Source: Leguminivora glycinivorella (Eukaryota; Arthropoda; Insecta; Lepidoptera; Tortricidae). From it: DNA of 64,000 nucleotides. Shown one piece after another: positions 20,994 to 30,990 of this stretch (the first letter of the stretch is position 1; every line of letters starts with the position of its first letter). The notes under the pieces were generated by a model that was given only the letters and a program-made list of their open reading frames with translations, was not told where the DNA came from and made no database searches. Where the stretch lies: the NCBI RefSeq assembly GCF_023078275.1, contig NC_062975.1:8283141-8347140 (forward strand), read 5' to 3'. A program made the position numbers and the translations under genes.

Positions 20994-22504
20994 GTGTATA
21001 TGTCGCAGTAAGATAGATAAAGCCGTTATATAGTTATAACCCTAGGAATATAATTATACGTCGTAACATAGTTAAACGAAAGCGATTAATTGCTATCTTA
21101 CTAGGAATATAACTATAATACTAAACTAGTTTAGTCATATAGTTATATGACTGGATTCAGTTTAGTGAAATGATTGTAGGCAGGAGTGCAGCGGTGCGGC
21201 GGAGGTATAGTTATAACCCTAGGGATATAAGGGAGCGATTCAGAACCATCTTACTAGGAATATAATTATAATACGGTATTTAAAATTGCAAACGGGACTT
21301 AATCGCGTATTACTATGTATTAAGTCCCGTTTGCAATTTTAAATATGTGTCAAAATCGTGAAAGTTTAAATCAGTGTTTTATAATACGTATAGCGGGACG
21401 ATTTGGAATAACAACACCGTCACTGACGTTAGAACAAAGTTTATTTTGTATCGAACATAGTACATAAGGTTTGGTTACTAAACAAACGAATCCAAGCTAT
21501 ATTAGTTAAAACGTAACAGTTCCCGCATGCTTGCATGCTCCCGGTATTTCCCGGGAAATCCCGGTAATTTTATGGTGGCGAAAGAACCGGGACAAAAATT
21601 TAGGAACCGGTGCTCCCGGTTCTTTTCAAAATATCCGATTTATTCATTTTTTGAATTGTATCTGCATTTGGATTTGTGCGATGGCAGTTTTAATTTAATC
21701 TGACAAGATAAACATGATATTTATCGCAAATAGTGTAATTTGCAACATTGCTTGAAACCATGGTACTATTGTATTTCCTTATCTAACGTAAACAAACCAC
21801 AGTGAAGAATTGTTTAGGGCAAGAATTTGTTAATTATTTCCAATTCAATGTGCTTATTCTCTCAAAACACATAGACGGACGGACAGAGTCGCGACATAAG
21901 GGTGTTTTTGAATTTTTTTGGTATACTTAGAACTATAAAAATAGTTCGAAAATTCAATAAATAATTGTGCACGAAAACGCAACCTTCACATGAACGACAA
22001 CTGATGCCGAACGACTGCCTTGTGGTAGCGGGTAAGCCCCCGCCCCCGTCTCCACTGCACCCCCGCACTACACTGCTACAATTATACTACTGAACTTAAT
22101 CCAGTTATATAACTATATTACTTAACTAGAGACGTATTATAATTATATCCCTAGACTAAGTTTAATCCAGTGATATAATTATATAACTAAACTAGTAACG
22201 TATTATAATTATATTCCTGGTAAGATGGTAAGGAATCGCTTTCGTTTAGCTATGTTACGGCATATAATTATATCCCTAGGGTTATAACTATACCTCCGCC
22301 GCACCGCCGCACTCCTGCCTACAATCATTTCACTAAACTGAATCCAGTCATATAACTATATGACTAAACTAGTTTAGTATTATAGTTGTATTCCTAGTAA
22401 GATAGCAATTAATCGCTTTCGTTTAACTATGTTACGACGTATAATTATATTCCTAGGGTTATTACTATATAACGGCTTTATCTATCTTACTGCGACATAT
22501 ACAC
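20994..22504. mobile_element. 1.5 kb foldback element with arms of 245 bp or more
   Basis: Outer ends gtgtatatgtcgcagtaaga and tcttactgcgacatatacac are perfectly inverted. Pairing continues through about 21240 on the left and 22260 on the right, including 'ctcctgcctacaatcatttc' and its complement. Arms are built of short palindromic units (ttatagttataac, ctagggatataa, aactagtttagt). The centre (21350-22080) is non-coding, with a 'cccggtatttcccgggaaat' GC palindrome. A separate hairpin sits in the left part. Confidence 0.87.
21278..21346. repeat. Hairpin nested in the foldback element
   Basis: 'aaaattgcaaacgggactta' pairs with 'taagtcccgtttgcaatttt' around a loop of about 21 bp. It has no counterpart in the right arm, so it was added after the arms formed or was lost from one side. 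Confidence 0.75.
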
Positions 22505-22512
22505 GGTGACAT

Positions 22513-23082
22513 AAAATGGACCGTTCCAACTTTGAATGACTTTTGAGGTCATAGTGAACAACTTTTATTATGGGGCCAATACTGAAATCGCATAAAAACA
22601 TTTGGCCGTTTCATGGGCCATCTTTTTCAAAATTGTCCACCCCACTTTTTTTTGGATTTTAATTTTTTTATATGGTTTCCACTCAGAATCGCGAGCTCTT
22701 TCAATTCTAATAGGAGAAAAAAAGTGTCCCAAGGTTTTTTTCCCATTCCGCTACCATTTTTTCATACATTTTGTATGGCGGTAACGGAATGGAAGGTTCG
22801 AATAAATGTATGTAAATCTTGTAACATTTTTTTTCTCCTGTCAGGATCGAAAGACCTTGCGATTCCGAGTATGAATCGCGTAAAAAATACCCATGTTACA
22901 AAAAAAGTGGGATGGACAACTTTGAAAAAATACGTTTAATCATACGCTTCGACCGTCATAATGCCGCTCATTTCTATGGAACAGCCAAATTTTTTTTCGC
23001 GATTTCAGCATTGGTCCCATAATAAAAGTTGTTCATTATGACCTCAAAAGTCACTATTCAAAATTTGAACGGTCCTTTTTAT
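22513..23082. repeat. Inverted-repeat element, about 570 bp
   Basis: Left 'atggaccgttccaactttga', 'gacttttgaggtcatagtga' and 'caacttttattatgg' are mirrored at 23010-23075, with the 'gaccaatgctgaaatcgc' block inside. The overlapping plus-strand ORFs are Phe-rich and unconvincing. Confidence 0.7.
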
Positions 23083-23105
23083 TTAAACCTGTATTTGGGG
23101 AACTT

Positions 23106-23173
23106 TTTTTTTTTTTATAAATGGGCTTACTCTTGACCACAGACTAGCCAAAGGCAAAGACGTGGCCTACGAG
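23106..23173 (-). mobile_element. S1 SINE, truncated copy
   Basis: Poly-T at 23106-23116 then 'ataaatgggcttactcttga' up to 'gtggcctacgag'; the 5' part is missing. Confidence 0.65.
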
Positions 23174-23194
23174 CCAGTTTCAAGGTAGCCCCAA

Positions 23195-23725
23195 TAACCG
23201 GAAAGCTGATGGGAAAACGTCTGAAGTGGTATGGCTTTGTACATTTGCCATTAGATATGTCTGACCGGGACGTGCAAAAATAACTAAACGCGCATTATCG
23301 CCTTGAAAATAGAGGCTTGTTTAGATATTTGTGGGTGCCTGGACGGTTCCGATATATATGATTTCATAAGTTTCATAACGCTGTATGCTATGCATCAAGA
23401 GGAGACTAACACAAAATTTTGGTTTTATATTGAATTTTTAAACTGTTAATCAGAAATACAGAGAATCCCTACTAAATTAGCAAGGGTAGACCCTAATTAA
23501 AACATGAAAAAATAATATAAGGCCAATTTGGGGAAAGTTCTTCGAATAATTAAATCAAAACCTATTTGAAATATTTTTAGCAATACAAAAATAGGTACTC
23601 ATCAAATGCCTCAAGATAATGGTGTCCCAATGGAAACATTATTTCAAATTACATCTAATTGTGAACCATCTACAATACAAAACCCACACATACACCGAGA
23701 CACCTACGTATTTATTAAGCTCGGG
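23195..23725. other. No recognised feature
   Basis: AT-rich; no ORF, hairpin or shared repeat seen. Confidence 0.4.
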
Positions 23726-24030
23726 TATACAGCGTGTGGATTCCATACGCGCGTATAATGTATCGAGTTATAGTATCTGATCATACGAATTGTATAGGAT
23801 AATCATTTTATTAAAAAGTGAGTACCTAATTTTTTTTTTTCAATCTGACCAAGCAGCAATGTACGCCGTCCAACTTAGTTTGAAACGACGTTATATCGTG
23901 ATGACGATTAGGTGCTGAATTATTATGTATGAAAAATCTACTCTATTAAAAAAACCATGTAGTTAGGCTCCTTAGGTCCGATACTAATCGTTATAAGAAA
24001 TGCGCCCGTATGGAATACACACGCTGTATA
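23726..24030. repeat. TIR element, about 305 bp
   Basis: Ends tatacagcgtgtggattcca and tggaatacacacgctgtata are inverted (one mismatch), continuing into 'acgcgcgtat'/'gcgcccgta'. Non-coding interior. Confidence 0.75.
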
Positions 24031-24374
24031 TTATATACCTATAGACCATTTAATGTATTTACTCTAAAAAACAACGTTATATAATTATTCTCTCTGCCTA
24101 CTCAGTTTATTCGTAAGCAATAATCTCCCGCAAGTTATTTAAATGGGCCTTATTGTTCGAAAAACACCACAAAGAAAAGTGAAACATCAGCTTTTTACAG
24201 CCTTTGTCGAAATGCGAAACAAAAGAATTTGTCTTGTAATTTGTTTTGCTTTAAGAAACCTTTCATTTTGTACCTGAAATGAAAGAGTTTTCAACTTTTC
24301 ACGTTCTTGTTTTGTTTTTTAGACTAGAAAGAAATCGGTAAAACACAAGTGGCACGTTTGTGATTTCGAACGGG

Positions 24375-24462
24375 TGGCACAGGACAGGTCATTGTGGCAA
24401 TCTTTGGGGGAGGACTATGTCCAGCAGTGGACGGCTGATATGATGATGATGATGATGATTAG
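24375..24462 (+). mobile_element. RTE-type LINE 3' end with (ATG)n tail
   Basis: 'ggactatgtccagcagtgga' followed by 'cggctgatatgatgatgatg' is the typical lepidopteran RTE 3' terminus; only the end is present. Confidence 0.7.
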
Positions 24463-24737
24463 TTTTGATCATTACATTAGCAGTTAATTTATGGTACTGT
24501 TTCGGAGCTTTTACTTAACTTCCTTAAGAATACAGAAAGGTTTGACAGTCTCGAAAACCACGAAACTTCCAGACCTAAAACAACATTTAAGTATGTCAAG
24601 ATATTTTCTTCATGCACACATATTTTTTTGTTAAGCGGTGACAGAACCTTCTGAAACTTTATTTGATCCGCTACTTTTGATGCAGATCTGCACCTTGCTC
24701 AAACGTTATAACCTTGCAATTGTAAGTTTTAAGCTCC

Positions 24738-24898
24738 CAGGGTGCCTAGCCGAATGGCACAAACGCTCACGAAACGCTCACGAAACGAAACGATAGTAGA
24801 TATCTATCCCTATCGCTCTTGCGTATTGGCGCGACAGAGCCGGACTATGTTTCGTTTTCGTTTGGCGTCGGAGAAATGCCATTCGGCTACGGGGCCTG
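24738..24898 (+). repeat. MITE family B, copy 3 (best preserved)
   Basis: 'gtgcctagccgaatggcaca' to 'gccattcggctacggggc', including a 'ctcacgaaacg' doublet and the 'gcgcgacagagcc' core. About 160 bp. Confidence 0.85.
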
Positions 24899-24998
24899 AT
24901 GTAGCATTGAGCAATGTTACCGCAAGTTCTGCTTGCTTAACGGGGACTGTACACATAGGTATACGAAATATTGGAATTCTTTGCGTTCATAACGTAAA

Positions 24999-25187
24999 AT
25001 GGGCAGTCAAAATTCCCCTGTTATAAGCGAAAATGTTAAAATAGAATTTGACGATAACACGATTAGCGCTGAACGTAAAGGCAGCATGACGTCATTACAA
25101 AAGTGCACAACGTTATCGGACGCACACTATCATAAAATGCCACTTCCTTTATTAGGACGTGATAAAAATAACTTTGTGCTTTTGTAA
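24999..25187 (+). CDS. Small ORF with an N-myristoylation-type start, unidentified
   Basis: A 62-codon ORF in a good insect start context (gtaaaATGG). It begins MGSQNS, fitting the MGxxxS/T consensus for N-terminal myristoylation, continues with an acidic VKIEFDDNTISAERKG segment and ends HYHKMPLPLLGRDKNNFVLL. No signal peptide or membrane segment is seen. Codon choice is mixed and no repeat family covers it, unlike most ORFs here. No gene family is recognised. It lies about 500 bp upstream of the two-exon gene at 25686 on the same strand, and the two could be exons of one gene, but the stop at 25185 argues against a simple join. The nearest AATAAA downstream is near 25437. Confidence 0.35.
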   Translation: MGSQNSPVISENVKIEFDDNTISAERKGSMTSLQKCTTLSDAHYHKMPLPLLGRDKNNFVLL

Positions 25188-25469
25188 TAATGTTTGTAGT
25201 AAAAAAAAACAGTCTAGGACATTGTCTCTAACAATACGCAAACCGCATTTCAAAAATATTTGGTGATATTTATGTACCTAAATAAGTTTTCAATCGTTTT
25301 GAGCAGTGGTATTGTGTATACACGTCAAATGTCTGTGACATGATAACGTTAATTTAACCCTTGCACAGTCGAGGCTATCAAAATCACTACCAATGACATT
25401 GCCTGGCCTGATGCAAGTATTACAAGAACGAAATACAATAAATTAAAAAGGTTTAACACATTTAATGCC

Positions 25470-25550
25470 AGGGTGCATAACCGAATGCCACAAACACTCA
25501 CGAAACGCTCACGAAACGACACGCTCATAGATAGAGTCTGGCTAGCCAAA
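25470..25550 (+). repeat. MITE family B fragment
   Basis: Keeps the left end (gggtgcataaccgaatgcca, ctcacgaaacgctcacgaaa) but lacks the right terminus. Confidence 0.6.
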
Positions 25551-25685
25551 TATTGTTGACAGATATTTCCTTGTGGTATCACCAATTGTCTATGGTTTAA
25601 AAAAAAGGCTAAAAGTCTGCTGTCAATTTATGTCACTTGTTCAAATTGTTCGCGGGTTAAAGGGTAAATCTTAAATATTATAACA

Positions 25686-26051
25686 ATGACGATACCAAGC
25701 GAGGTCCGCTATTTGCTGTTTAAGCTAATAAATAATTACAACCAAGAGCGAAGTCGACGTGAAGCGGCATATAATGAAAAACTGCAATGTTTACAAGTCG
25801 TAAACAATATAGTAGGTTGGTGATCTATTAATATTTTGATACTTTAAGTACTAGTTCTAACATTTGCCTATAACTTTGATTAAGTATGTGAATATAATAA
25901 AACTTAAATCTCATAAACAGGAAAAGAGTGTAAAGACAAGGAGAAACTCGAAGCTCTGGGAAGCATTAATAAAATAAAAATATTGGAACGTAACGACTTA
26001 CTTACGAAAAACCAATATTTAGAAGAAATCAGTGAAGTGACTGGTCAGTAG
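25686..26051 (+). CDS. Two-exon small charged, probably coiled-coil protein
   Basis: The ATG at 25686 has an ideal insect context (aacaATGA). Exon 1 (25686-25815) encodes MTIPSEVRYLLFKLINNYNQ and more, ending in phase 1 at GTAG|GTTGGT. A 105 bp intron ends with tcataaacag at 25920. Exon 2 (25921 on) continues in frame with KECKDKEKLEALG and KIKILERNDLLTKNQYLEEI, then EVTGQ and a stop at 26049-26051. The product would be 86 residues, rich in Lys/Glu/Leu/Asn with heptad-like spacing, so a coiled coil is inferred. A good donor (ACTG|GTCAGT) at 26043 leaves open a further exon. The donor at 25815 is not ideal. No family is recognised. Confidence 0.5.
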
Positions 26052-26090
26052 TAATTTGATATAAAAAATAAAATAAATAATATAATTTAG

Positions 26091-26372
26091 CCTATATACG
26101 TTCCACTGCTGGGCACAGGCCTCCTCTCATGTCTGAGAGGGCTCAGGCTATATAGTCTCCACGCTAGCCCAATGCGGGTTGGAGACTTCACATAAATCTT
26201 TGAATTTCTTCGCTGATGTATGCAGGTTTCCTCACGATGTTTTCCTTCACCGTAAAGCTAGTGGTACATATTAAATGATATTTCGTACGTAAGTTCCGAA
26301 AAACTCATTGGTACGAGCCAGGATTTGAACCCGCGACCTCCGGATTGAAAGTCGGGCGTTCCCCATTACTTC
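26091..26372 (-). mobile_element. tRNA-headed SINE (family S3), minus strand
   Basis: The minus strand has a B-box-like 'ggatttgaacccg' complement at the head (near 26330), then 'ggtgaaggaaaacatcgtga', 'gggttggagac' and an end at 'cccagcagtggaac'. Head and tail order fits a lepidopteran tRNA-derived SINE. It interrupts the region downstream of the 25686 gene. Confidence 0.75.
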
Positions 26373-26631
26373 TTGTAATACACGTTAATTATTAATATTT
26401 AAATGCCAATAACCATCGTAAAACTTTTAGGTTAATACGTCAAATGCTAACAGATTTTGTCAAATTTCTGTACATATGTATATTAGCAATTTCTATTGAT
26501 TTTCAATATAAGTGTGCACAGAAAACAAAAATATTTTCTAGTATCAAAACTATATCTCCTACTATACCAAGTGTGACCAGCCCTAGATTTTTTGAATTTC
26601 CCGCCAAAAGTTGGGGCAATATTTCATTAGC

Positions 26632-26742
26632 CACACTCTATCTATCTCTATCGCTCTTGCGTATTGGCACGACAGAGCCCAGACCTTTCGCGGCGTTTCG
26701 TTTTCGTTTCGCGTCGGAGAAATGCATTCGGCTACGGCACCG
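26632..26742 (+). repeat. MITE family B, 5'-deleted copy
   Basis: Begins at 'tatctatctctatcgctctt' and runs to 'gcattcggctacggcacc'; the left terminus is missing. It extends the 108-codon ORF that starts upstream, so that ORF is chimeric. Confidence 0.75.
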
Positions 26743-26849
26743 GGTATCTGCTGAAGCGTTCACTTCGTAGCCACTTTTCGTTATACACAGGTTTTAACGT
26801 GTTATAGGCTAGGTTCGTCGAGTTAAACGAAGCTGCGTCCGCAACGATT

Positions 26850-27062
26850 TTGGTAGCCCTGCCTGTGCAAGTGTGCAAGGTTTAAGTAAACGTCATAATT
26901 TCATAGAACTATGACATTTAACATAATTTGCACTAGTGGGGTTGTCAAACTCGCTGCCAACTAAAGTTGGTACGACTATCTCTTCCCGTATAACGCATTG
27001 ACACTCAGTATATTAAAATGCTTACACGCGTTAAGGCTCTAAAAAAGCTGTACCAACTTTAA
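26850..27062. repeat. Family F repeat
   Basis: 'gtaaacgtcataatttcata', 'ggggttgtcaaactcgctgc' and 'accaactaaagttggtacga', similar to 5385-5490 and 27955-28080; short inverted 'accaacttta' ends. Confidence 0.5.
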
Positions 27063-27174
27063 TGTGGCACATTAAAAGCAACCTGAATAAAATGTCGCTA
27101 AAAATACGTGGCATTCAGGCGTCTGTGGTAAATGTGCACAATAATAGCCGTCTAATGAGATTGTGGTTGCGAGC

Positions 27175-27240
27175 AGAGTATAAAAGACAGAAAGTACATT
27201 ATACAAATATATCTAAGTATATTTGTATAATGTATGTAGG
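27175..27240. repeat. Short perfect palindrome
   Basis: 'gtacattatacaaatatat' and 'atatatttgtataatgta' form a small hairpin near 27196-27236. Confidence 0.5.
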
Positions 27241-27395
27241 TATTCTCTCGTAGTTGTAGTACGGTTATTTGTAAAATGTACTAAAACTGTTACGGCCGTA
27301 ACTTACGGCACGTTTTAATTTCATTCGCATACAGTCAAGAAGACTGATTCTTTAGCAGTTAACAGTTCACTTTACATTTGACAGCTCTTAGGGTC

Positions 27396-27520
27396 AGTTG
27401 CACCAATATCTGTCACCGTTAAAGCGTTCGTTAAATTTTATTCGGTAGGGAAGTTCCATTGACGTATGCTGCGTGACGATGATGTGTCTGTCAAATGTGG
27501 TTGATGCAACTGGCCCTTAG
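27396..27520. repeat. MITE family M3, uninterrupted copy
   Basis: Ends gggtcagttgcaccaa and tgcaactggccctt; interior 'gttaaagcgttcgttaaatt' and 'gatgatgtgtctgtcaaatg'. It shows the empty site for the copy at 15310. Confidence 0.78.
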
Positions 27521-27541
27521 CATAAGTATGTACAACCAAAT

Positions 27542-27678
27542 GTACAGTCAACCAATTTGAAACCTAGGCCACTCTAGAACCCTTTAACAGTAAAAGTCAA
27601 ACAGACTTCTTTAGCAAATAAAGCACGGTGTCAATACGACAGGGTTCTAGAGTGGTCTAGGATTCTAATTGGACTGCA
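27542..27678. repeat. MITE family M1, diverged copy
   Basis: 'tacagtcaaccaatttgaaa' to 'gattctaattggactgca', with 'ctaggccactctagaaccct' mirrored by 'agggttctagagtggtctag'. Confidence 0.75.
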
Positions 27679-27954
27679 CTTGAACAGCAAATTGCTAAAG
27701 AATAATTTCCTCGACCGTACATAAAAATAACTTCCGAATACAATATGTATCCAATCTGTCAGTGTCAAAAGTGACGTTTTTGTTTAAAGAGACGCCATTT
27801 TTGACACTTGTTTAGCCTAGATAAGGAATACTATACGTACAAACCGAGAAAGCCATGTCGGCTACAACAGCTAAAACCCTACAACGCAGGGTTACGAACG
27901 TAGCTCAGCGGTGAATGGGTCGTGGACCAGGGTTAGGCCAAGACAAGTGACAAC

Positions 27955-28080
27955 GATTTTAATAGCCGCCTCTACAAGGGTTAATAAACTTCATAATTTG
28001 ACGTTTAAAATAACATTTTGTTTGGACCGGAGATGCTGACAAAATCGTTGTCAATTTATCTTGGACTGACTCTAAATGAT
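27955..28080. repeat. Family F repeat, diverged
   Basis: 'aaacttcataatttgacgtt' and 'gatgctgacaaaatcgttgt' match the family F core. Confidence 0.45.
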
Positions 28081-28299
28081 GTCACACCACTTTGCCACAC
28101 TTTGTCATTACAAAAGCCTTGTATAGTTCGCTGAATCGAACTCTATACATTATCAAGTTATTAAAAAACTAAATTGGATTAGTGAACACGTGTGTGACAA
28201 TCTTAGGTAACCCCTGTCTAATGTTATTTGTTTTGACATGTTCCGTCAGATACTTGACACTAACTTTTGCGTTATTCTATTCCGCTCACACTTCATTCA

Positions 28300-28487
28300 T
28301 CCATACTTAATACTTGCATCCATACTAAATGGGAAATGTGTGTCTGTTTGTTTGTCCGTCCTTCACGGCAAAACGGAGCGACGAAGTGTCGTGATTTTTT
28401 AAGTGGAGATAGTTGAAGGGATGGAGAGTGACATAGGCTACATTTTGTCTCTTTCTAACGCGAGCGAAGCCGCGGGCAAAAGCTAGT
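28300..28487 (-). repeat. Family C repeat, copy 2
   Basis: Plus strand reads 'aaatgggaaatgtgtgtctg' to 'gaagccgcgggcaaaagcta', the complement of the standard orientation. Confidence 0.8.
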
Positions 28488-28494
28488 AATATTA

Positions 28495-28722
28495 TAGATG
28501 GGAAAGTGTGTGTGTCTGTTTATTTGTCCGTCTTTCACGGCAAAACGGAGCGACGAAGTGTCGTGATTTTTTTAAGTGGAGATAGTTGAAGGATTAGAAA
28601 GTGACAGAGGCTACTTTTTGTCTCTTTCTAACCCCCACTTCCTATAATGGAGAGTGGAAATCTGTATGGAGCATTCCGCAATTTTCGAATTTAACGCGAG
28701 CGAAGCCGCGGGCAAAAGCTAG
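28495..28722 (-). repeat. Family C repeat, copy 3
   Basis: Immediately follows copy 2 in the same orientation. It includes the longer 'ggagcattccgcaattttcg' block that copy 2 lacks, so the two are different length variants. Confidence 0.8.
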
Positions 28723-28917
28723 TTATGTATGAAAACTAAAATACCTATATATTTTTTTTAGAAGTTGACAAAAAGGGATATACCACTACCAGGTGGTTCT
28801 TATTACTCAACCTAACGTCGTGTCAAATTTAGCGGAAAACAAAACAACGGTGTATAAGTAATAACAATCGAGTTCGTAACCAATTAACATTGGGTGAAAA
28901 TCCACAATCGATGACTT

Positions 28918-29096
28918 TATTATGTAACATTAAGGCGACCATGCTTTCTGCGGCTACAACTCTAGTCATATCAATTTACTGTTGTAGTTCTTGGCTAGTT
29001 ATGTCTACACAAGGCCCAAATTACTCTCAACTATGTACCACCAAAACCGCTCGTAGTTTATACGAGAATATTGTAATTTCCGTTATAGGTTGCTGA
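28918..29096 (+). CDS. Candidate secreted or membrane-anchored small ORF
   Basis: From the first ATG (about 28911) or the internal ATG at 28939 the frame encodes MLSAATTLVISIYCCSSWLV, a hydrophobic stretch like a signal peptide or signal anchor, then QGPNYSQLCTTKTARSLYEN and a stop at 29094-29096. A TATA-like 'tataagta' lies about 60 bp upstream. A possible donor (ATAG|GTTGCT) just before the stop would make it a first exon. No partner exon in matching phase was found and no family is recognised. No repeat covers it. Confidence 0.28.
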
Positions 29097-29276
29097 ACAA
29101 GGGAGGTACTGTTACATGCCCTTTGAAATTTAAATACCTATATTACCTATCGAGGAAGTTTGCGGAGATATACGATACAATGTGCGTTAGAAAATTTTAC
29201 ACTGATATTGACAGTGTTCACATATTTTATATATTAAAATTATATAGGTACGTAGGTCATATACATATATTTTATA

Positions 29277-29517
29277 CTAGCTTTTGCCAACAACTTCGCG
29301 GAAAATTCTATACAAACTTCCATCTGCCTTGTTAGGGAATTGGAGGGTTACAAAAGACAAAAAGTAGCCTATGCCACTCTCCATCCCTTTAACTATCTCT
29401 AGTTAATAAATCGCGTCAATTGGTCGCTCCGTTTTGCCGTGAAAGACGGACAAACAAACAGAGACACACACTTTCCCATTTATAATATTAAAAGTATAAA
29501 AGTATGGATTAGTATGG
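29277..29517 (+). repeat. Family C repeat, copy 4
   Basis: 'actagcttttgccaacaact' through 'gccgtgaaagacggacaaac' to 'tttataatattaaaagta'; the 5' block is diverged. Confidence 0.75.
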
Positions 29518-29519
29518 AT

Positions 29520-30045
29520 AAAGACAATGTCGTCAAATATTATAAGATCTAGATACGATATGAATCGTATATTTCAGTTTAAAAACAGTCTTCTTCAGAA
29601 AACCCCTTTAATTTTTATACCGACATATCCAATTTAACGTTCGAATCGGGCCGACTGTCAGTGAAAAGATAATATACCCTTTCCTTTACCGGCCACTGTG
29701 CACTAATGATATTTTTATCGTGTAACCTAATTTCACGGCTATTGTAATGCAAATGTGCCTCAAAAGCATGAAATATTCTGTTTAGTAGTAAATAAATGCG
29801 TGAATGTAGAAAATGATATTAAATGTGTATGTTATGAAATTGAATTACCTAATAAAAGTGTAAAAAAATTGAAGGCCTGAAGAAGTTCTACGATTTTAAA
29901 TCAGGAAAAACTCAATCCCGGATATTTACGACATAGCTATCTAGTGATAGAATACTAGAACCCAGCCTTTTAAAGAAATATCTTAAATCCGATTCATTTG
30001 AAATACACTATCTAGCCTTCGATAAATTATCAAATATCAATATTT
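29520..30045. other. No recognised feature
   Basis: AT-rich sequence without a convincing exon or hairpin. Confidence 0.4.
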
Positions 30046-30323
30046 ATGTATCGTTTATAAATTGCACTGCCTCGGACGAGGTACGTCTACATAGCACGTT
30101 TACGAGGAAATTGCCTCGCGAAGTGCCTCGTTCTGTGTGGACCCGGCTAATATTTAGCATTCAAATTCAAAGCATTAACGAGTTCGCATACGGAGTAGAC
30201 TTCAACGCGGATCTGCGCAAACGCATCATCTGTCAAAAGTATAACCACGCCTTGAGCGGGAAATTCAATCCATTTCCAAATGTACAAGAACATGATCTGA
30301 CCAGTTTTGGCCATTCAAAATAA
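30046..30323 (+). CDS. Candidate terminal exon fused to a repeat-like 5' flank
   Basis: 30150-30323 is open and ends with FAYGVDFNADLRKRIICQKY and then NPFPNVQEHDLTSFGHSK before TAA at 30321-30323. The stop overlaps an AATAAA (30319-30324), so a poly-A signal sits at the very end of the frame. A possible acceptor (taatatttag) precedes it near 30154. The upstream 30050-30130 'gcctcg..cgaggc' sequence looks like a small MITE, so the longer frame starting near 30111 is chimeric. The protein is not recognised; it may be a genuine last exon or a decayed gene fragment. Confidence 0.3.
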
Positions 30324-30324
30324 A

Positions 30325-30990
30325 TTTACTTTGGCATTCGAATTATCCTGATAAAATCGAAATTTGCGAATGATTAATATTATAATGTCGCATCCTAAAT
30401 GTGTAAAAAGAATTGAGAAACTATTTTACTTCTAATTGTTTTTACTTGTTTTTTAATTTGCCCTAGTTTCATTTCAAATAAATACTAAACTTTACACATT
30501 CAATTTTAAACTCGAGAAAAGAGAATTTAGTTTCTGATCAATGTTCATGTCATGTATTTTAAAGTGAATTTTCTATACAACAGATACTTTGAGTAAAGTA
30601 TACTCACTCACGAACAAAGTTAATAGAAGAGCTATAGCTAACGTTAGTCTTGAGACAAGATGGCGAAAGATGCTGCAAGTCCCGGAATAACCTACTTACT
30701 CGCAACCCATTCTAATTAACACTAACTGATTTTAAGTTAGCTTTTTCGATAAACGATGACTTAAACTCATACTCAAATGTTTCACCGAGTATGATAATGT
30801 AGGTTTCTAATCTATTTAAAGTGTTTTTAATATTTTTTTTCAGTTTATATGCATGCATATGTTTATTCGAATTTTTCAATACAAAAATAAATCTAACGTG
30901 AAGCACATTAGTGTCCCGCAGACGCTTGGAAGTTGATCGATTTACTACCATGCACCACTTCACGTGACCCATCCGTCGGTGCTACCACCA
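30325..30990. other. No recognised feature upstream of the GC-rich island
   Basis: AT-rich. It may contain distal promoter sequence for the 31 kb candidate gene, but no motif is distinctive. Confidence 0.35.

Noticed and set aside
20994..22504. Foldback element as a viral or LTR structure
   Set aside because: Arms are inverted, not direct; there is no polymerase or capsid frame and no primer-binding site.
22602..22939. Two overlapping Phe-rich plus-strand ORFs
   Set aside because: Lie inside an inverted-repeat element with T runs; composition explains the open frames.
28939..30323. Joining the 28918 signal-like ORF to the 30150 terminal-exon candidate
   Set aside because: The possible donor leaves phase 1, while the downstream frame needs phase 2; no intermediate exon was found.
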